Shown: positions 33,802-43,671, counted from the stretch's first letter. The stretch: DNA of 64,000 nt from an uncultured Psychrobacter sp. (GCA_947489525.1 CANLDW010000002.1:434001-498000), one strand, 5' to 3'. The notes: generated by a model not told the origin, from the letters alone. Numbers and translations are program-made.

Positions 33802-34122
33802 TTAGTTGTTCGGCGTTTCCGTTGTAGGAACCGCGCGCTGCGGCATAGGCAACTGATACTGTTTGCCCGCCTCGTTTTGTAGGGTCAAAGTATTGACACC
33901 AACATTGGGCGTTGGATACAAGGGTACAAACGGTGCAGTTTGCTGCGCGACAGGTAGCTCTAACGGCGCAAGCTTTTGGCTCTGCTGATAATCTAAGCTG
34001 CCATTATCACGCTTGCTAAAGAGGTCTTTGACGGATTGACAGCCGCTAAGTGCTAAGGTGCTACTTAAGATAATCGTTGGCAGTAGCAAAGCTTTTGCGG
34101 GGAGTAATGATGTGTTCATCAT
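33802..34122 (-). CDS. BamC-like lipoprotein, short form
   Basis: 106 residues with a lipoprotein signal peptide ending LALSGC (Cys28). The next segment DYQQSQKLAPLELPVAQQ resembles the unstructured N-terminal region of BamC that docks onto BamD. The two C-terminal helix-grip domains of E. coli BamC (344 residues) are absent, and the rest is proline-rich. The position, exactly between dapA and purC as in E. coli dapA-bamC-purC, is the main support. It would be an outer-membrane lipoprotein of the BAM complex, reduced to its BamD-binding part. Alternatively it is an unrelated lipoprotein in the same place. Confidence 0.65.
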   Translation of the reverse strand: MMNTSLLPAKALLLPTIILSSTLALSGCQSVKDLFSKRDNGSLDYQQSQKLAPLELPVAQQTAPFVPLYPTPNVGVNTLTLQNEAGKQYQLPMPQRAVPTTETPNN

Positions 34123-34208
34123 AGTATTTCTCTGAGTTTACGAGTGACGCTGGTAAGCGTACATTAACGATAGTAGAAAGCTATAGCCCTATGGCTATCA
34201 TAAGTTAA

Positions 34209-35114
34209 CTACAACAAGTTCGCTTTGATTAAGGCGTTATCGATAGTGTCGTGGTGCTCTGGCGCTAGCCACACTAGGGGCAGACGGATACCCTTATCGA
34301 TCATACCCATTTTGTGCAGGGCGTATTTGACCGGAATAGGGCTTGATTCGATAAACAAATCGCGATGTAGGTGTTTGATACTGTCGTGAATGCGTTTGGC
34401 AGTAACGATATCGCCCTGTAACGCCGCCGAAAACGCGTCGCTCATCGCTTTTGGTGCGACGTTTGCGGTCACTGAGATATTACCCTGTCCGCCAAAGCCT
34501 ATCAGCTCAAGCGCTGTCCCATCATCACCTGATAGTACAACCATTCTATCGCCAAGCGCTTTTATTAAGGGCTCGCCGCGAGATACAGCGCCCGTGGCGT
34601 CTTTGATAGCGACAATATTGTCGATATCCGCTAAGCGCTCGACGGTCGCTTGGGCGATATCAACAACGGTACGCCCAGGGACGTTATAGAGCATTTGCGG
34701 GATAGCAACCGCTTCAGCAATGGCTTTGTAGTGCTGATACAAGCCCTCTTGCGGCGGCTTGTTATAGTAAGGCGCGACAAGTAGCGCGCAGTCCGCACCA
34801 GCGTCATACGCTTCTTGAGTCAGCTTGATCGCCTCAAGGGTATTGTTCGCGCCTGTACCTGCAATAACAGGGACGCGCCCCTTAACATGCTGGATAAAAA
34901 AACGGATCACATCGCTGTGCTCTTGCATGGAGAGCGTTGCCGACTCGCCTGTGGTTCCAACCGCCACTAAGCAGTGTGTACCTTGCTCAATCTGCCAGTC
35001 GATGAGGTCTGCCAAACGTTTATAGTCGACCGCCCCATCAGGCTGCATAGGCGTGACCAAAGCTACCATTGAGCCTCGTAGTCGGGTTTTTATCTCGTCG
35101 TATGCTGTGCTCAT
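34209..35114 (-). CDS. dapA: 4-hydroxy-tetrahydrodipicolinate synthase
   Basis: Condenses pyruvate with aspartate semialdehyde at the start of the lysine/diaminopimelate branch. A TIM barrel of 301 residues: GSMVALVTPMQPDGAVDY, GTTGESATLS (phosphate-like loop), VAPYYNKPPQEGLY, MLYNVPGRTVVD with the catalytic tyrosine, and NIVAIKDATG with the Schiff-base lysine. I start at the ATG at 35114 because the TAAGG ribosome site is 7 bases away; an ATG two codons earlier (35120) is too close to it. Confidence 0.97.
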   Translation of the reverse strand: MSTAYDEIKTRLRGSMVALVTPMQPDGAVDYKRLADLIDWQIEQGTHCLVAVGTTGESATLSMQEHSDVIRFFIQHVKGRVPVIAGTGANNTLEAIKLTQEAYDAGADCALLVAPYYNKPPQEGLYQHYKAIAEAVAIPQMLYNVPGRTVVDIAQATVERLADIDNIVAIKDATGAVSRGEPLIKALGDRMVVLSGDDGTALELIGFGGQGNISVTANVAPKAMSDAFSAALQGDIVTAKRIHDSIKHLHRDLFIESSPIPVKYALHKMGMIDKGIRLPLVWLAPEHHDTIDNALIKANLL

Positions 35115-35375
35115 AACCATGCCTTACTGTATTATCCTAGCTTTATAAAAGCTGTTAATGGATCAAAGGGCGCTTGTATCACGCTCTATTTTAGCAGTGC
35201 TACGACTGCCTGTATTGACCAGAGTAGCTTATATTAACTACCGTATAAATTGAGCGCTAGTGTAGCATATTTTGCTTTGACGGCTATCCTCAATTCAGCT
35301 TTGTGGTTTGCTATTGTGCTGCGTTTTGTTGTACCTAGTTCTACAAAGCCACAGACCACTAATATGATCTAGATG

Positions 35376-36827
35376 TTACTCAATGCGCAGACCAATAATA
35401 CCGGGTACACCTTGACGGATAACCTCAATGGTCACCACACCTTTTTCAGGCAGTGAGGAGATGGCGTTTGAAAAATCAGCGACCGTGGTAATCGGTTTTT
35501 GATGCAGATTGGTGATGATATCGCCTGCAAATATACCAGAGCGCGCGGCGATACCCGTGGGATCGACGGTAGTCACTAAGATGCCATCTCTGCTATTAGA
35601 ACCGAGCTCTGCTTGCTCATCTGGGGTCAAATCGCGTAGGCGTAAGCCAAGATTGAGGTCGCTGTCACGCTCATTGCGACCCTGCGCTTGCACATCGCTT
35701 GGCGCTTGACCAAGCTGACCTCTCACTATAATGGGTTTGCCGTCACGCTGCACTCTAGCGACAAACGCATCGTTGGGACGGGCACGGTTGATGGCATTTA
35801 ACAGATCAGCGGCGCGGACGATATTGGTATCATTATAGGTGAGAATAATATCGCCTGATTTAAGCCCTGCCCTTTGCGCAGGCGAGTCAGGAGATACTCG
35901 CGTCAGTAGCGCTCCTTGCGGACGCGATAACTGGTAAGCTTCGGCGAGATTGCGATCGATATCTTGCGGATAGATACCCAAGTAAGCGCGCGCTACCTGA
36001 CCGTTGGTTTTGAGCTGCTCGTAGATGTCCATCGCCGCATCGATTGGAATCGAGAACGACAGTCCCATGTAGCCGCCTGTACCACTAAAGATACGCGAGT
36101 TGATACCGATGACCTCACCGCTTTGATTAAAGAGTGGACCACCTGAGTTACCTGGATTTAGTGCCACGTCGGTCTGGATAAAGGGTACGCTAATCTCGCG
36201 CGAGAAGCTGCGCGATTTGGCACTGACAATACCGGCCGACGCCGAGTAGTCAAAGCCAAAGGGAGAGCCGATTGCGAGGACGGGCTCGCCAACTCGTATA
36301 TCGTTAGAGTCGCCAATAGGCAGTGCTGGGCGCTGAGTGCCATCCACTTTGAGCACCGCGACATCCGAGCGCTCATCGCTACCTACTAGCGTAGCATCCA
36401 GCTCCGTTCTATCATTTAAGGTAACGGTGATTTTGTCAGCACCAGCGACCACGTGATGATTGGTCAGCATATAGCCATTAGCGGTAATAAAAAATGCGGT
36501 GCCGTAAGCGTGTTCGATCGCTGGGGTCATCGCGCGATCAGGTATGCGCAGACGATCGCCAAAGAACTGACGCAACAGCTCAGCGGTTTGCGCTTTTGCT
36601 AGCTCTTCCTCGCTCACTGTTTTAGTGACATTAACGCGCGCCACCCCTGGCGTCACTTGTTGCACTAGCTCTGAGAAGTCCGCTGTCGTTACCGCCGCTG
36701 TAGCGTCCGTTGACGGTATGGCGACACCTGTGAGCGCTATGGTACTAAGCGCCAATGCCAATGCGCTTTGCTGCACCCAACGCCGCGCGCGATGAGTAGA
36801 TGATGTGCTGAGCTTACGAATTGGCAT
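35376..36827 (-). CDS. Periplasmic serine endoprotease, DegP/MucD type
   Basis: 483 residues. The signal peptide has an HRARRW basic start, a hydrophobic core QSALALALSTIALTGVA and a cut near DATA. The trypsin-like domain has the full triad: His125 (TNHHVVAG), Asp155 (RSDVAVLK) and Ser228 (NPGNSGGP). Two PDZ domains follow, at about 285-370 and 395-480. It degrades or refolds damaged envelope proteins. The Q-linker loop near 80-100 is short, as in MucD/DegQ rather than E. coli DegP. Which of the Do-family names applies cannot be settled by sequence alone. Confidence 0.94.
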   Translation of the reverse strand: MPIRKLSTSSTHRARRWVQQSALALALSTIALTGVAIPSTDATAAVTTADFSELVQQVTPGVARVNVTKTVSEEELAKAQTAELLRQFFGDRLRIPDRAMTPAIEHAYGTAFFITANGYMLTNHHVVAGADKITVTLNDRTELDATLVGSDERSDVAVLKVDGTQRPALPIGDSNDIRVGEPVLAIGSPFGFDYSASAGIVSAKSRSFSREISVPFIQTDVALNPGNSGGPLFNQSGEVIGINSRIFSGTGGYMGLSFSIPIDAAMDIYEQLKTNGQVARAYLGIYPQDIDRNLAEAYQLSRPQGALLTRVSPDSPAQRAGLKSGDIILTYNDTNIVRAADLLNAINRARPNDAFVARVQRDGKPIIVRGQLGQAPSDVQAQGRNERDSDLNLGLRLRDLTPDEQAELGSNSRDGILVTTVDPTGIAARSGIFAGDIITNLHQKPITTVADFSNAISSLPEKGVVTIEVIRQGVPGIIGLRIE

Positions 36828-37307
36828 CTTATCCTCCTATTTATAGTGAAAGGGGTGGTTGTGGCTTATGAGTATTATTAATACTAGTATTATATCAGCC
36901 TAATTTTACACAAGTTTGTACGCCCAATACTAGACGCAAGCGCTTAAGTTTGTACCTTTAGCGCGATCAGGGCAACTGCTTTTGCCACAGCTATATCCTA
37001 GCGCTGCTATATACAAAATAAAATCATGTTATTATAGCAAACCAAATAATTTTAATAACCAACAAATGTCATATAAAATAAATTCATAGTGAAGCGATTA
37101 TTAGCTATGGTCACCGACCAGCCTCTACAATCATGAGCATTATTTGCTATTTTATAATGCTGTAGATGACAATCATACCGCCTTATTACTGAGTGTCATA
37201 AAAGTTGATGTTACTACTGACCGTTACGAGCGAACGTTTTGAACAAAGTTACTACTCATAACCGTTGCTACAGATAACAGACAACCGGATTACAAAAGGA
37301 TTACTTT
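36828..37307. other. Divergent intergenic region degP-type / antiporter
   Basis: About 480 bases, AT-rich. It contains an extended -10 for the protease gene (36889-36897) and a lone TATAAT at 37153-37158 facing the antiporter gene, with about 150 bases of leader. I see no ORF, repeat or strong hairpin. Confidence 0.6.
36889..36897 (-). promoter_or_regulatory. Extended -10 promoter of the protease gene
   Basis: Minus strand TGATATAAT (TG, one base, consensus -10), about 62 bases before the ATG. No matching -35. Confidence 0.5.
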
Positions 37308-39569
37308 ATGGATACCGCCCTACTACTATCTGGCGTACTTGGGATCGGCATTGCCGCCCAGTGGCTTGCTTGGTACTTAAAGCAGCCATCCATTTTATTT
37401 TTATTATTAATTGGTATCATCGTCGGACCAGTTTTAGGCTACTTTGATCCCGACTTGGTATTAGGCGAGCTGATGTTCCCTTTTATCTCGCTCGGTGTTG
37501 CCATTATTTTATTCGAAGGCTCCTTAACCTTAGAGTTCGATGAGATCAAGCAGCATGGTACTGTGGTACAAATGCTGGTCTCCGTCGGTGTCCTGATTAC
37601 CATCGCTATTGTGGCCTTGTCGACGTACCTCTTATTTGATGTCGACCCTTTGATTGCCTTACTGTTTGGCTCGCTGGTCTGTGTCACTGGGCCGACAGTC
37701 ATCATGCCACTACTGCGCAGTGTACGCCCTAATAAGACTATCGCCAATATCCTTAAATGGGAAGGTATTATCATCGATCCTATCGGGGCGATCGCTGTGG
37801 TCTTGGTCTATGAGTACATTATCTCAGGCGGTGAAGGTAATAGTATCCTACTGTTTGCCAAGATTGTGGTGTTAGCGACGATACTCGGTATGGTTGGCGC
37901 TTGGGTGCTTGCGTTCTTAATGCGCCGGCAGATGGTGCCTGAATTCTTACGTAACGTCTTTACCTTAGCTTACGTACTGGTGCTATTTTCGATATCGAAC
38001 CATTTGGAGCATGAATCTGGCTTATTGACCGTCACTGTACTCGGTGTGGCACTGGCTAACTGGCCTAAGTTCCCACGCGATACTATCTTAGAGTTTAACG
38101 AGTCCTTGACGGTGCTTTTGATCTCCGTCCTCTTTATTGTACTGGCCGCACGTGTTGAGCTGGCAAGTTTGCTCAGCGTCGGCTTAGCAGGTTTAGTGCT
38201 GCTGGCGATTGTTATGTTTGTCGCCCGTCCGCTATCCGTTTGGGCGTCCTCTATCGGCTCCAATCTAAAGACTAGCGAAAAAATGATGATCAGTTGGATC
38301 GGGCCGCGTGGTATTGTTGCCGCTGCTATCTCATCGCTGTTTGCGATTCGCTTACAAGAGTACGATATTGAAGGCGTTGAGCTTTTAGTACCGCTAGTAT
38401 TTATGGTCATTATCGGTACGGTTATGATTCAGGGACTCGGCGCCAAGCTCGTCGGTAATTTGCTTGGCGTGCGCGAACCTGAGAGTAACGGTATCTTAAT
38501 TGTAGGCTCAAACCCAGTAGCGCTTCTGGTCGCCACCTCCTTAAAGGAGCAAGGCTTTGATGTCATCGTCGCACACAATAACTACACCAACATTGCTAAA
38601 GCACGTATGAGTGGTCTGCGTACTTATTTTGGTAATCCCATCTCCGACCACGCGGATCGTCATCTCGATCTCATCGGCATCGGTCATCTATTTGCCATGA
38701 GTATGGATAAAGAGCTGAACACTTTATCCGAGATTCACTACCGTCATGAGTTTGGCGAACAAAAACTGTATCGTCTCAAGTTTAGTGAAGAAAAAGTCAA
38801 AAGCGAGCGCGATGATAAGCAGTCAAACTTTCAGTCCAAGTGGTTATTTGGTAGGGATGTCACTTACACCAAGCTTGCCAGTATGCTGTCCAAAAAAGCG
38901 CGCATTAAGATTACTAATCTCACGGACAGCTATACCTTTGAGCAGTATAAAGCGGATAACAAGCAGTTCGTACCCCTTTATACCCTCGATAAAGAAGGTA
39001 AGCTCCACGTCATCACTGACAAGTTCGAGGGTACTATTCCGCGCGATCGTAAACTGATCGCTCTCGTTATCGAAGATGAAGTACAGCCCAAGCCCGTCGA
39101 TGTCACTGCTAAGCAAGAACAAGCACGCGCTGTAGCTGACGCTGACTTTGAGGCAACCGCTAAACTGCCAGAAAAGCGTAAGGAAAAAGAGCTGGTAGAT
39201 GACGGTATAGATATGCCAGCGCCGCCGACTGCCGTTGCTTCACAAACAGAACCTGTAGGCGCTGATACGTCTGTAAGTAGTCAAGAAACTGTCGCCGCCA
39301 CAGGCGTCAATACAGATAATCGTACTGATGCGCCAAAACCTAAGCCTGTCAATCCTAATGACAATGGTAGCGGCAGCGCCCCTAAAACCAAAAGCGGCGC
39401 GCTTGACCCCAGCCGTCTGCCTGACTCAGAGCAAAACAACGAGTCAAAGAAACTCGCACAAGCAGCAGCGCAAAGTGAGGCTGACCAAGCAAAGCTAAAT
39501 AACTCAAAGTCAGCTGACTCAAAGCCAAATAATTCAAAGCCAAGTAATTCAAAGCTGGACAAGAAGTAG
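37308..39569 (+). CDS. Cation:proton antiporter (CPA1-type) with TrkA-N domain
   Basis: 753 residues. Residues 1 to about 390 form a twelve-helix exchanger: ISLGVAIILFEGSLTL, GSLVCVTGPTVIMPLL, LKWEGIIIDPIGAIAVVLVYEY with the acidic ion-site residues, and WIGPRGIVAAAISSLFAIR. Residues about 395-510 are a TrkA-N nucleotide-binding domain (ILIVGSNPVALLVATSLKEQG), implying gating by NAD(H) or a similar ligand. The last 150 residues are a disordered tail, first acidic and proline-rich, then Asn/Ser/Lys repeats ending NSKPNNSKPSNSK. Likely substrates are K+ or Na+. ATG at 37308 follows AAAAGGATTACTTT. Confidence 0.93.
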   Translation: MDTALLLSGVLGIGIAAQWLAWYLKQPSILFLLLIGIIVGPVLGYFDPDLVLGELMFPFISLGVAIILFEGSLTLEFDEIKQHGTVVQMLVSVGVLITIAIVALSTYLLFDVDPLIALLFGSLVCVTGPTVIMPLLRSVRPNKTIANILKWEGIIIDPIGAIAVVLVYEYIISGGEGNSILLFAKIVVLATILGMVGAWVLAFLMRRQMVPEFLRNVFTLAYVLVLFSISNHLEHESGLLTVTVLGVALANWPKFPRDTILEFNESLTVLLISVLFIVLAARVELASLLSVGLAGLVLLAIVMFVARPLSVWASSIGSNLKTSEKMMISWIGPRGIVAAAISSLFAIRLQEYDIEGVELLVPLVFMVIIGTVMIQGLGAKLVGNLLGVREPESNGILIVGSNPVALLVATSLKEQGFDVIVAHNNYTNIAKARMSGLRTYFGNPISDHADRHLDLIGIGHLFAMSMDKELNTLSEIHYRHEFGEQKLYRLKFSEEKVKSERDDKQSNFQSKWLFGRDVTYTKLASMLSKKARIKITNLTDSYTFEQYKADNKQFVPLYTLDKEGKLHVITDKFEGTIPRDRKLIALVIEDEVQPKPVDVTAKQEQARAVADADFEATAKLPEKRKEKELVDDGIDMPAPPTAVASQTEPVGADTSVSSQETVAATGVNTDNRTDAPKPKPVNPNDNGSGSAPKTKSGALDPSRLPDSEQNNESKKLAQAAAQSEADQAKLNNSKSADSKPNNSKPSNSKLDKK

Positions 39570-39592
39570 CTTTAGCCAGTGTAAACGTCAAA

Positions 39593-39627
39593 CCCCTGAA
39601 CGCTTAATAACGCTCAGGGGTTTTTTA
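39593..39627 (+). terminator. Terminator after the antiporter
   Basis: CCCCTGA-ACG and CGC-TCAGGGG stem followed by TTTTTT. Confidence 0.8.
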
Positions 39628-39708
39628 TTGATAAAAACTTGCCTTAAACACCAAGTATCATGAGTATTAAAACCATTCACTGTACGTTTGACCAGACATC
39701 CACTAGCA

Positions 39709-40395
39709 TCAGTCACTCACACGAATGATCGCGTCCATGACTTGCCAAATACGCGCGCTAACCTCAGTGCTACTACCAGCAGCATCGATACGCTGGATAC
39801 GCGGATACGCCGCTGCTAAGTGCTCAAAGCCTGCGTATACGCGCCTAAAAAACGCTTCGGCTTGCTGCTCAAAACGATCCGCGCTACTTCTCTTATTAGC
39901 TCGTGCCATGCCCTCCAATACCGGCAGATCCAGCCAAAAGGTAATATCCGGCAGACGCGGCACAAACTGCTCAATGAGCGTTTCAATCTTGCCCACTACC
40001 AGCGCATCACCATGAGCGCGGCCATAGCCTTGATAGGCGAGCGTCGAGTCGGTGAAGCGATCACAGATGACCCACTGACCGCGCGCGAGCGCTGGCATAA
40101 TGACGCGCTGCAGGTGATCACTGCGCGCTGCAAAGAGCAGCAGCAGCTCGGTGTCATCATCGATATCAGTAGCAGGATCGAGCAATATGGCACGTAGCTG
40201 CTCAGCAAAAGGACTACCGCCCGGCTCCCGCGTACGCACGTAATCGATACCTTGCGTGTAGAGACGCGCACACAACTGCTCAATCGCGGTAGTTTTACCC
40301 ACGCCTTCGGTGCCCTCAAAGCTAATAAAGCGCCCTTGTTGGGGCGCAGTCTCACTCATATGTTGGTGGTGCGGCTCTGCTCTCGACGCTGACAT
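39709..40395 (-). CDS. tmk: Thymidylate kinase
   Basis: Phosphorylates dTMP to dTDP. 228 residues with the P-loop FEGTEGVGKTT (26-36), the DRY-type motif CDRFTDSTLAYQGYGR and the LID region MARANKRSSADRFEQ. ATG at 40395 follows AAGGTTACGCC; a second ATG at 40359 would remove a non-conserved lead of 12 residues. It is directly downstream of mltG on the same strand (65 bases), matching the conserved pabC-mltG-tmk order. Confidence 0.96.
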   Translation of the reverse strand: MSASRAEPHHQHMSETAPQQGRFISFEGTEGVGKTTAIEQLCARLYTQGIDYVRTREPGGSPFAEQLRAILLDPATDIDDDTELLLLFAARSDHLQRVIMPALARGQWVICDRFTDSTLAYQGYGRAHGDALVVGKIETLIEQFVPRLPDITFWLDLPVLEGMARANKRSSADRFEQQAEAFFRRVYAGFEHLAAAYPRIQRIDAAGSSTEVSARIWQVMDAIIRVSD

Positions 40396-40460
40396 GGCGT
40401 AACCTTATGTCATGACTGAATAATGGGTCGTTTTACTAAGTAGGTCGTTTTACTAAAAGT

Positions 40461-41720
40461 CTATTGCGGCGGTGTTTGCGCTCTTTGCTCACGCATCACG
40501 CGTAAGTATTCTTGCACCGCTTTGTTGTGCTCAGCTAAGCTATTGGTAAACTTATGACCGCCAGTCCCTGTAGCGACAAAATACAGCGCTTCGCTATCAG
40601 CAGGATGCAAGGTTGCCTCAATAGACGCCGCTGATGGCAGGGCAATCGGTGTTGGCGGTAGACCGTCGATCTGATACGTATTATAGCCCGTCTTTTCATC
40701 GATATCAGCGCGGCGAATATTACCGTCGTAGCGGCTACCCATACCGTAGATAATCGTCGGATCGGTTTGCAAGCGCATACCTTGTTTGAGGCGATTGTTA
40801 AATACAGCAGAGACTAAGGGACGCTCTTCGGGGACGCTGGTTTCTTTTTCGATGATAGAGGCCATGATTAGCGCTTCATAAGGGCTATCGTACGGTAGAT
40901 CTGGCGCGCGGTTCTCCCACGCGGTAGTCAGTGCCTGCTGCTGGCGCTTATACAGATCGGTTAGCACTTGCTTATCACTGGCACCCTCACCGTAATAGTA
41001 CGTATCTGGAGTAAACCAGCCTTCAAGGTTGTAGCGGACAATAGGATCGTCGCTACTCGTCACCGACTCTGGTAAGACACCAACCAAATCAAGCGCTCGC
41101 GCGATGCTCTCATTATCACTACCAGCTATCAGCACTTCTTTTTTTATGCCGTCATTGTCACGTAAGTTTTGATACAAGTCCTGTACTGATTTGCCTTCGA
41201 TGACTTGCACTTTGACCATCGCTACTTTGGCGCCTTGTGCGAGGACTTGCAGGGCTTCTGCTACCGTTGGATTGGCGGGTAGCTCGTAGATACCGGCGTG
41301 TAGCGGTGCATCGATTTGCGATCTGATATACAACTTGGCAACTGTAGTGGAGAATAGCGGAACCTGTTGTTGCCACTGTGGCAGTAGACCGTAGTAAGTA
41401 TCGCCGCGCTCAATGGTCACTTTTTGCTGCGGCTGTTCAATGCGTCCAAACAGAGTCTGATAGACCATCGCCAGCAAAAACGCTGCGATAAGTCCTAGCA
41501 CCAGCAATATCTGATAACCGCGCTGCATAAAAAACGACGGATTGTCCTTTTTGTACTTACGCGGTTTGCTACCCCCACTGATGAGCGAGACATCCGTGTT
41601 CGACGCTTGGTCTTCAGGTAGGTTTACGGTGTCAACGCCTTCATTTACCCCTTTGCCTGTGGTATTTGCTGAGGTGTTATCGTTGTTATCTGAGGGTTTT
41701 TTGGACGCAGGGGTGCTCAT
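40461..41720 (-). CDS. mltG: Endolytic murein transglycosylase MltG
   Basis: Cleaves nascent glycan strands and limits their length. 419 residues: a polar cytoplasmic lead of about 60 residues rich in N, D and S, one membrane helix (ILLVLGLIAAFLLAMVYQTLF), a LysM-like subdomain, and the YceG catalytic domain with IMASIIEKETSVPEERPLVSAVFNNRL (its first glutamate is catalytic) and LPPTPIALPS. It is normally next to pabC; here a restriction-modification cassette lies between them. ATG at 41720. Confidence 0.95.
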   Translation of the reverse strand: MSTPASKKPSDNNDNTSANTTGKGVNEGVDTVNLPEDQASNTDVSLISGGSKPRKYKKDNPSFFMQRGYQILLVLGLIAAFLLAMVYQTLFGRIEQPQQKVTIERGDTYYGLLPQWQQQVPLFSTTVAKLYIRSQIDAPLHAGIYELPANPTVAEALQVLAQGAKVAMVKVQVIEGKSVQDLYQNLRDNDGIKKEVLIAGSDNESIARALDLVGVLPESVTSSDDPIVRYNLEGWFTPDTYYYGEGASDKQVLTDLYKRQQQALTTAWENRAPDLPYDSPYEALIMASIIEKETSVPEERPLVSAVFNNRLKQGMRLQTDPTIIYGMGSRYDGNIRRADIDEKTGYNTYQIDGLPPTPIALPSAASIEATLHPADSEALYFVATGTGGHKFTNSLAEHNKAVQEYLRVMREQRAQTPPQ

Positions 41721-41826
41721 GGCAACTCATAAGGCAGGGGTTTGCTAGAATTTAGCACTGAACCCACCGTTTTTCAATGGTATTTGCTTTGCTTATGGAT
41801 TAATCAACTCAACTCATGATAGATAA

Positions 41827-41835
41827 TGCTATACT
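41827..41835 (+). promoter_or_regulatory. Extended -10 before the Dam-type methylase
   Basis: TGCTATACT about 45 bases before the methylase start. No clear -35. Confidence 0.4.
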
Positions 41836-41880
41836 CTTTCGTTGAATTTGGCAGTGTGTTCAATGAAATAAGGTAGAATG

Positions 41881-42780
41881 ATGGCTAAACCATTCATCAA
41901 GTGGGTAGGTGGTAAAACTCAGCTGATAACAGAAATTTCTCAACGTTTACCTAGTTATATTCAAGAAGGTTTGCCTTATATATATGTTGAGCCTTTTAGT
42001 GGGAGTGCTGCATTTGCACTACACCTCTTAGATAGTGAAAACCCTCCGTCTGCTGTCATTTTAAATGACATAAATATCGATCTTATAAACCTATATAGAG
42101 TTGTGAAGTCTAACCCTCATGAGTTATTAGAATTCTTGAAAAATATTCAGATAGAATATGACGCCCTAGAAGGTAAGGAAGCTAAACAACCTTATTACTA
42201 TGCTAAACGTGAGGCGTTTAACTTACGTAATACTGACGATGTTGAACATGCTGGCCTATTTATTTTCTTAAATCGTGCTGGTTTTAATGGCTTGTACCGT
42301 GTGAATCGTAAGAATGAATTCAATGTTCCTATTGGTAGTTATAAAAAGCCTAATTTCGTTTTTGAAGAAACCATCTTAAAAGCTTCAAAACTATTGAGTA
42401 ATGTAGAGATATACACTGGAAACTATAACGATACACTTCATCATTTAGAGAAATTCAATAGGCAAAAATTAGCAGTGTTTTTCTATCTTGATCCACCCTA
42501 TAAACCACTAAGCGACTCTTCTAGCTTTACTTCTTACGCAAAAGATAGCTTTGATGATGAAGATCAAGTAGAACTAAAGTCTTTTTGTGATTTATTGAAT
42601 GAAAGAAACTATCAGTGGCTACTAAGTAACTCTGATACAACAAACCTTGACTCTACAAATAGATTTTTCGATGAATTATACTCGAATTATACTATCGACA
42701 GAGTCAAGGCGAGCCGTAGTATCAACTCAAAAGGTTCAAAGCGCGGTCAAATTAATGAGTTATTAATTAGGAATTATTGA
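41881..42780 (+). CDS. DNA adenine methyltransferase, Dam/DpnM type (GATC)
   Basis: 299 residues from the ATG at 41881 (an ATG one codon earlier is equally possible; the AAGG site favours the second). An N6-adenine methylase of the alpha group: KPFIKWVGGKTQL, the SAM-binding YVEPFSGSAAFAL (motif I), LNRAGFNGLYRVN, and the catalytic FFYLDPPYKPL (motif IV, about 204-207). The end RGQINELLIRNY is typical of the Dam family. It should methylate GATC and protect the host from the nuclease encoded next to it. It is 3 bases upstream of the nuclease gene, so the two are one transcript. Confidence 0.94.
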   Translation: MAKPFIKWVGGKTQLITEISQRLPSYIQEGLPYIYVEPFSGSAAFALHLLDSENPPSAVILNDINIDLINLYRVVKSNPHELLEFLKNIQIEYDALEGKEAKQPYYYAKREAFNLRNTDDVEHAGLFIFLNRAGFNGLYRVNRKNEFNVPIGSYKKPNFVFEETILKASKLLSNVEIYTGNYNDTLHHLEKFNRQKLAVFFYLDPPYKPLSDSSSFTSYAKDSFDDEDQVELKSFCDLLNERNYQWLLSNSDTTNLDSTNRFFDELYSNYTIDRVKASRSINSKGSKRGQINELLIRNY

Positions 42781-42783
42781 AGT

Positions 42784-43671
42784 ATGGAAAAGCTATATTT
42801 ACCTGAGCACTTTTCTCAGTTTATTGAGACCTTAAACTTGAAAGGTATACTTCAATACGACTATTTTGTCAATTGGGCGAAAGTCCTAAACAATATCGAA
42901 CCTATAGAAAAAGAACTAAACCTTCTTAACACTGTGGTAGGTAAAGAAAATATTGAAGAGTTACTATTTAATATATTTAAAGAATATCCAAAAACAATTA
43001 AAACCATACCAGCTTTACTTGCTATTCGCGATAAATCTGTCGATATTCTTATTGATAAAACAAACTACATTCATAAGCACTTTAACTTTAGTCAAAAAGA
43101 GTTTTCTGATAGCGACATAGATAGCTTAGTTAACTTTGTTATACAAAGTGGACTTGGTGAACTGATTAAGAATAAGCAGATTAAAAGCTTACCTGACTAT
43201 TGTACTGGTGTAGAAGTCGGACTAGATTCGAATGGACGTAAAAACCGTGGTGGCACCCAAATGGAGCAGCTTGTTGAGTCCTTCATTGCTATACTCTGTC
43301 ACGAATATGATCTAGAGTACCTCACTCAGGCCAATGCAAAGAAAATTAAAGAGACATGGAATATAGAGTTACAAGTCGATAAGTCCTCCAGAATTATTGA
43401 TTTTGTTATATATAGGGAGCAAGATAGTAAGCTCTTCTTCATCGAAGTTAATTTTTATAGTGGCGGTGGCTCTAAACTCAAGTCTACTGCTACAGAATAT
43501 GTAGAAATGAGTCGATTTTGGAAAAGCCAAGATGTAGAGTTTATCTGGATCACAGATGGTAAGGGTTGGTCCAACACTCAAAACCCTCTTAGAGATTATT
43601 TTGAGCATGGCAACCTGTTGATTAATATTGATATGCTACAAAATGGATATTTACAAAAAATTATTCTATAG
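42784..43671 (+). CDS. Type II restriction endonuclease, DpnII/MboI family
   Basis: 295 residues. The family is recognised from the C-terminal half: GVEVGLDSNGRKNRGGTQME, then SRIIDFVIYRE with Asp206, and FFIEVNFYSGGGSKLKSTA with Glu221 and a following NFYSGGGSKL that is characteristic of DpnII-like enzymes (PD-(D/E)xK fold). It should cut unmethylated GATC. ATG at 42784 follows the methylase stop by 3 bases. Its last 6 bases overlap the stop of the convergent gene at 43666. Confidence 0.9.
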   Translation: MEKLYLPEHFSQFIETLNLKGILQYDYFVNWAKVLNNIEPIEKELNLLNTVVGKENIEELLFNIFKEYPKTIKTIPALLAIRDKSVDILIDKTNYIHKHFNFSQKEFSDSDIDSLVNFVIQSGLGELIKNKQIKSLPDYCTGVEVGLDSNGRKNRGGTQMEQLVESFIAILCHEYDLEYLTQANAKKIKETWNIELQVDKSSRIIDFVIYREQDSKLFFIEVNFYSGGGSKLKSTATEYVEMSRFWKSQDVEFIWITDGKGWSNTQNPLRDYFEHGNLLINIDMLQNGYLQKIIL

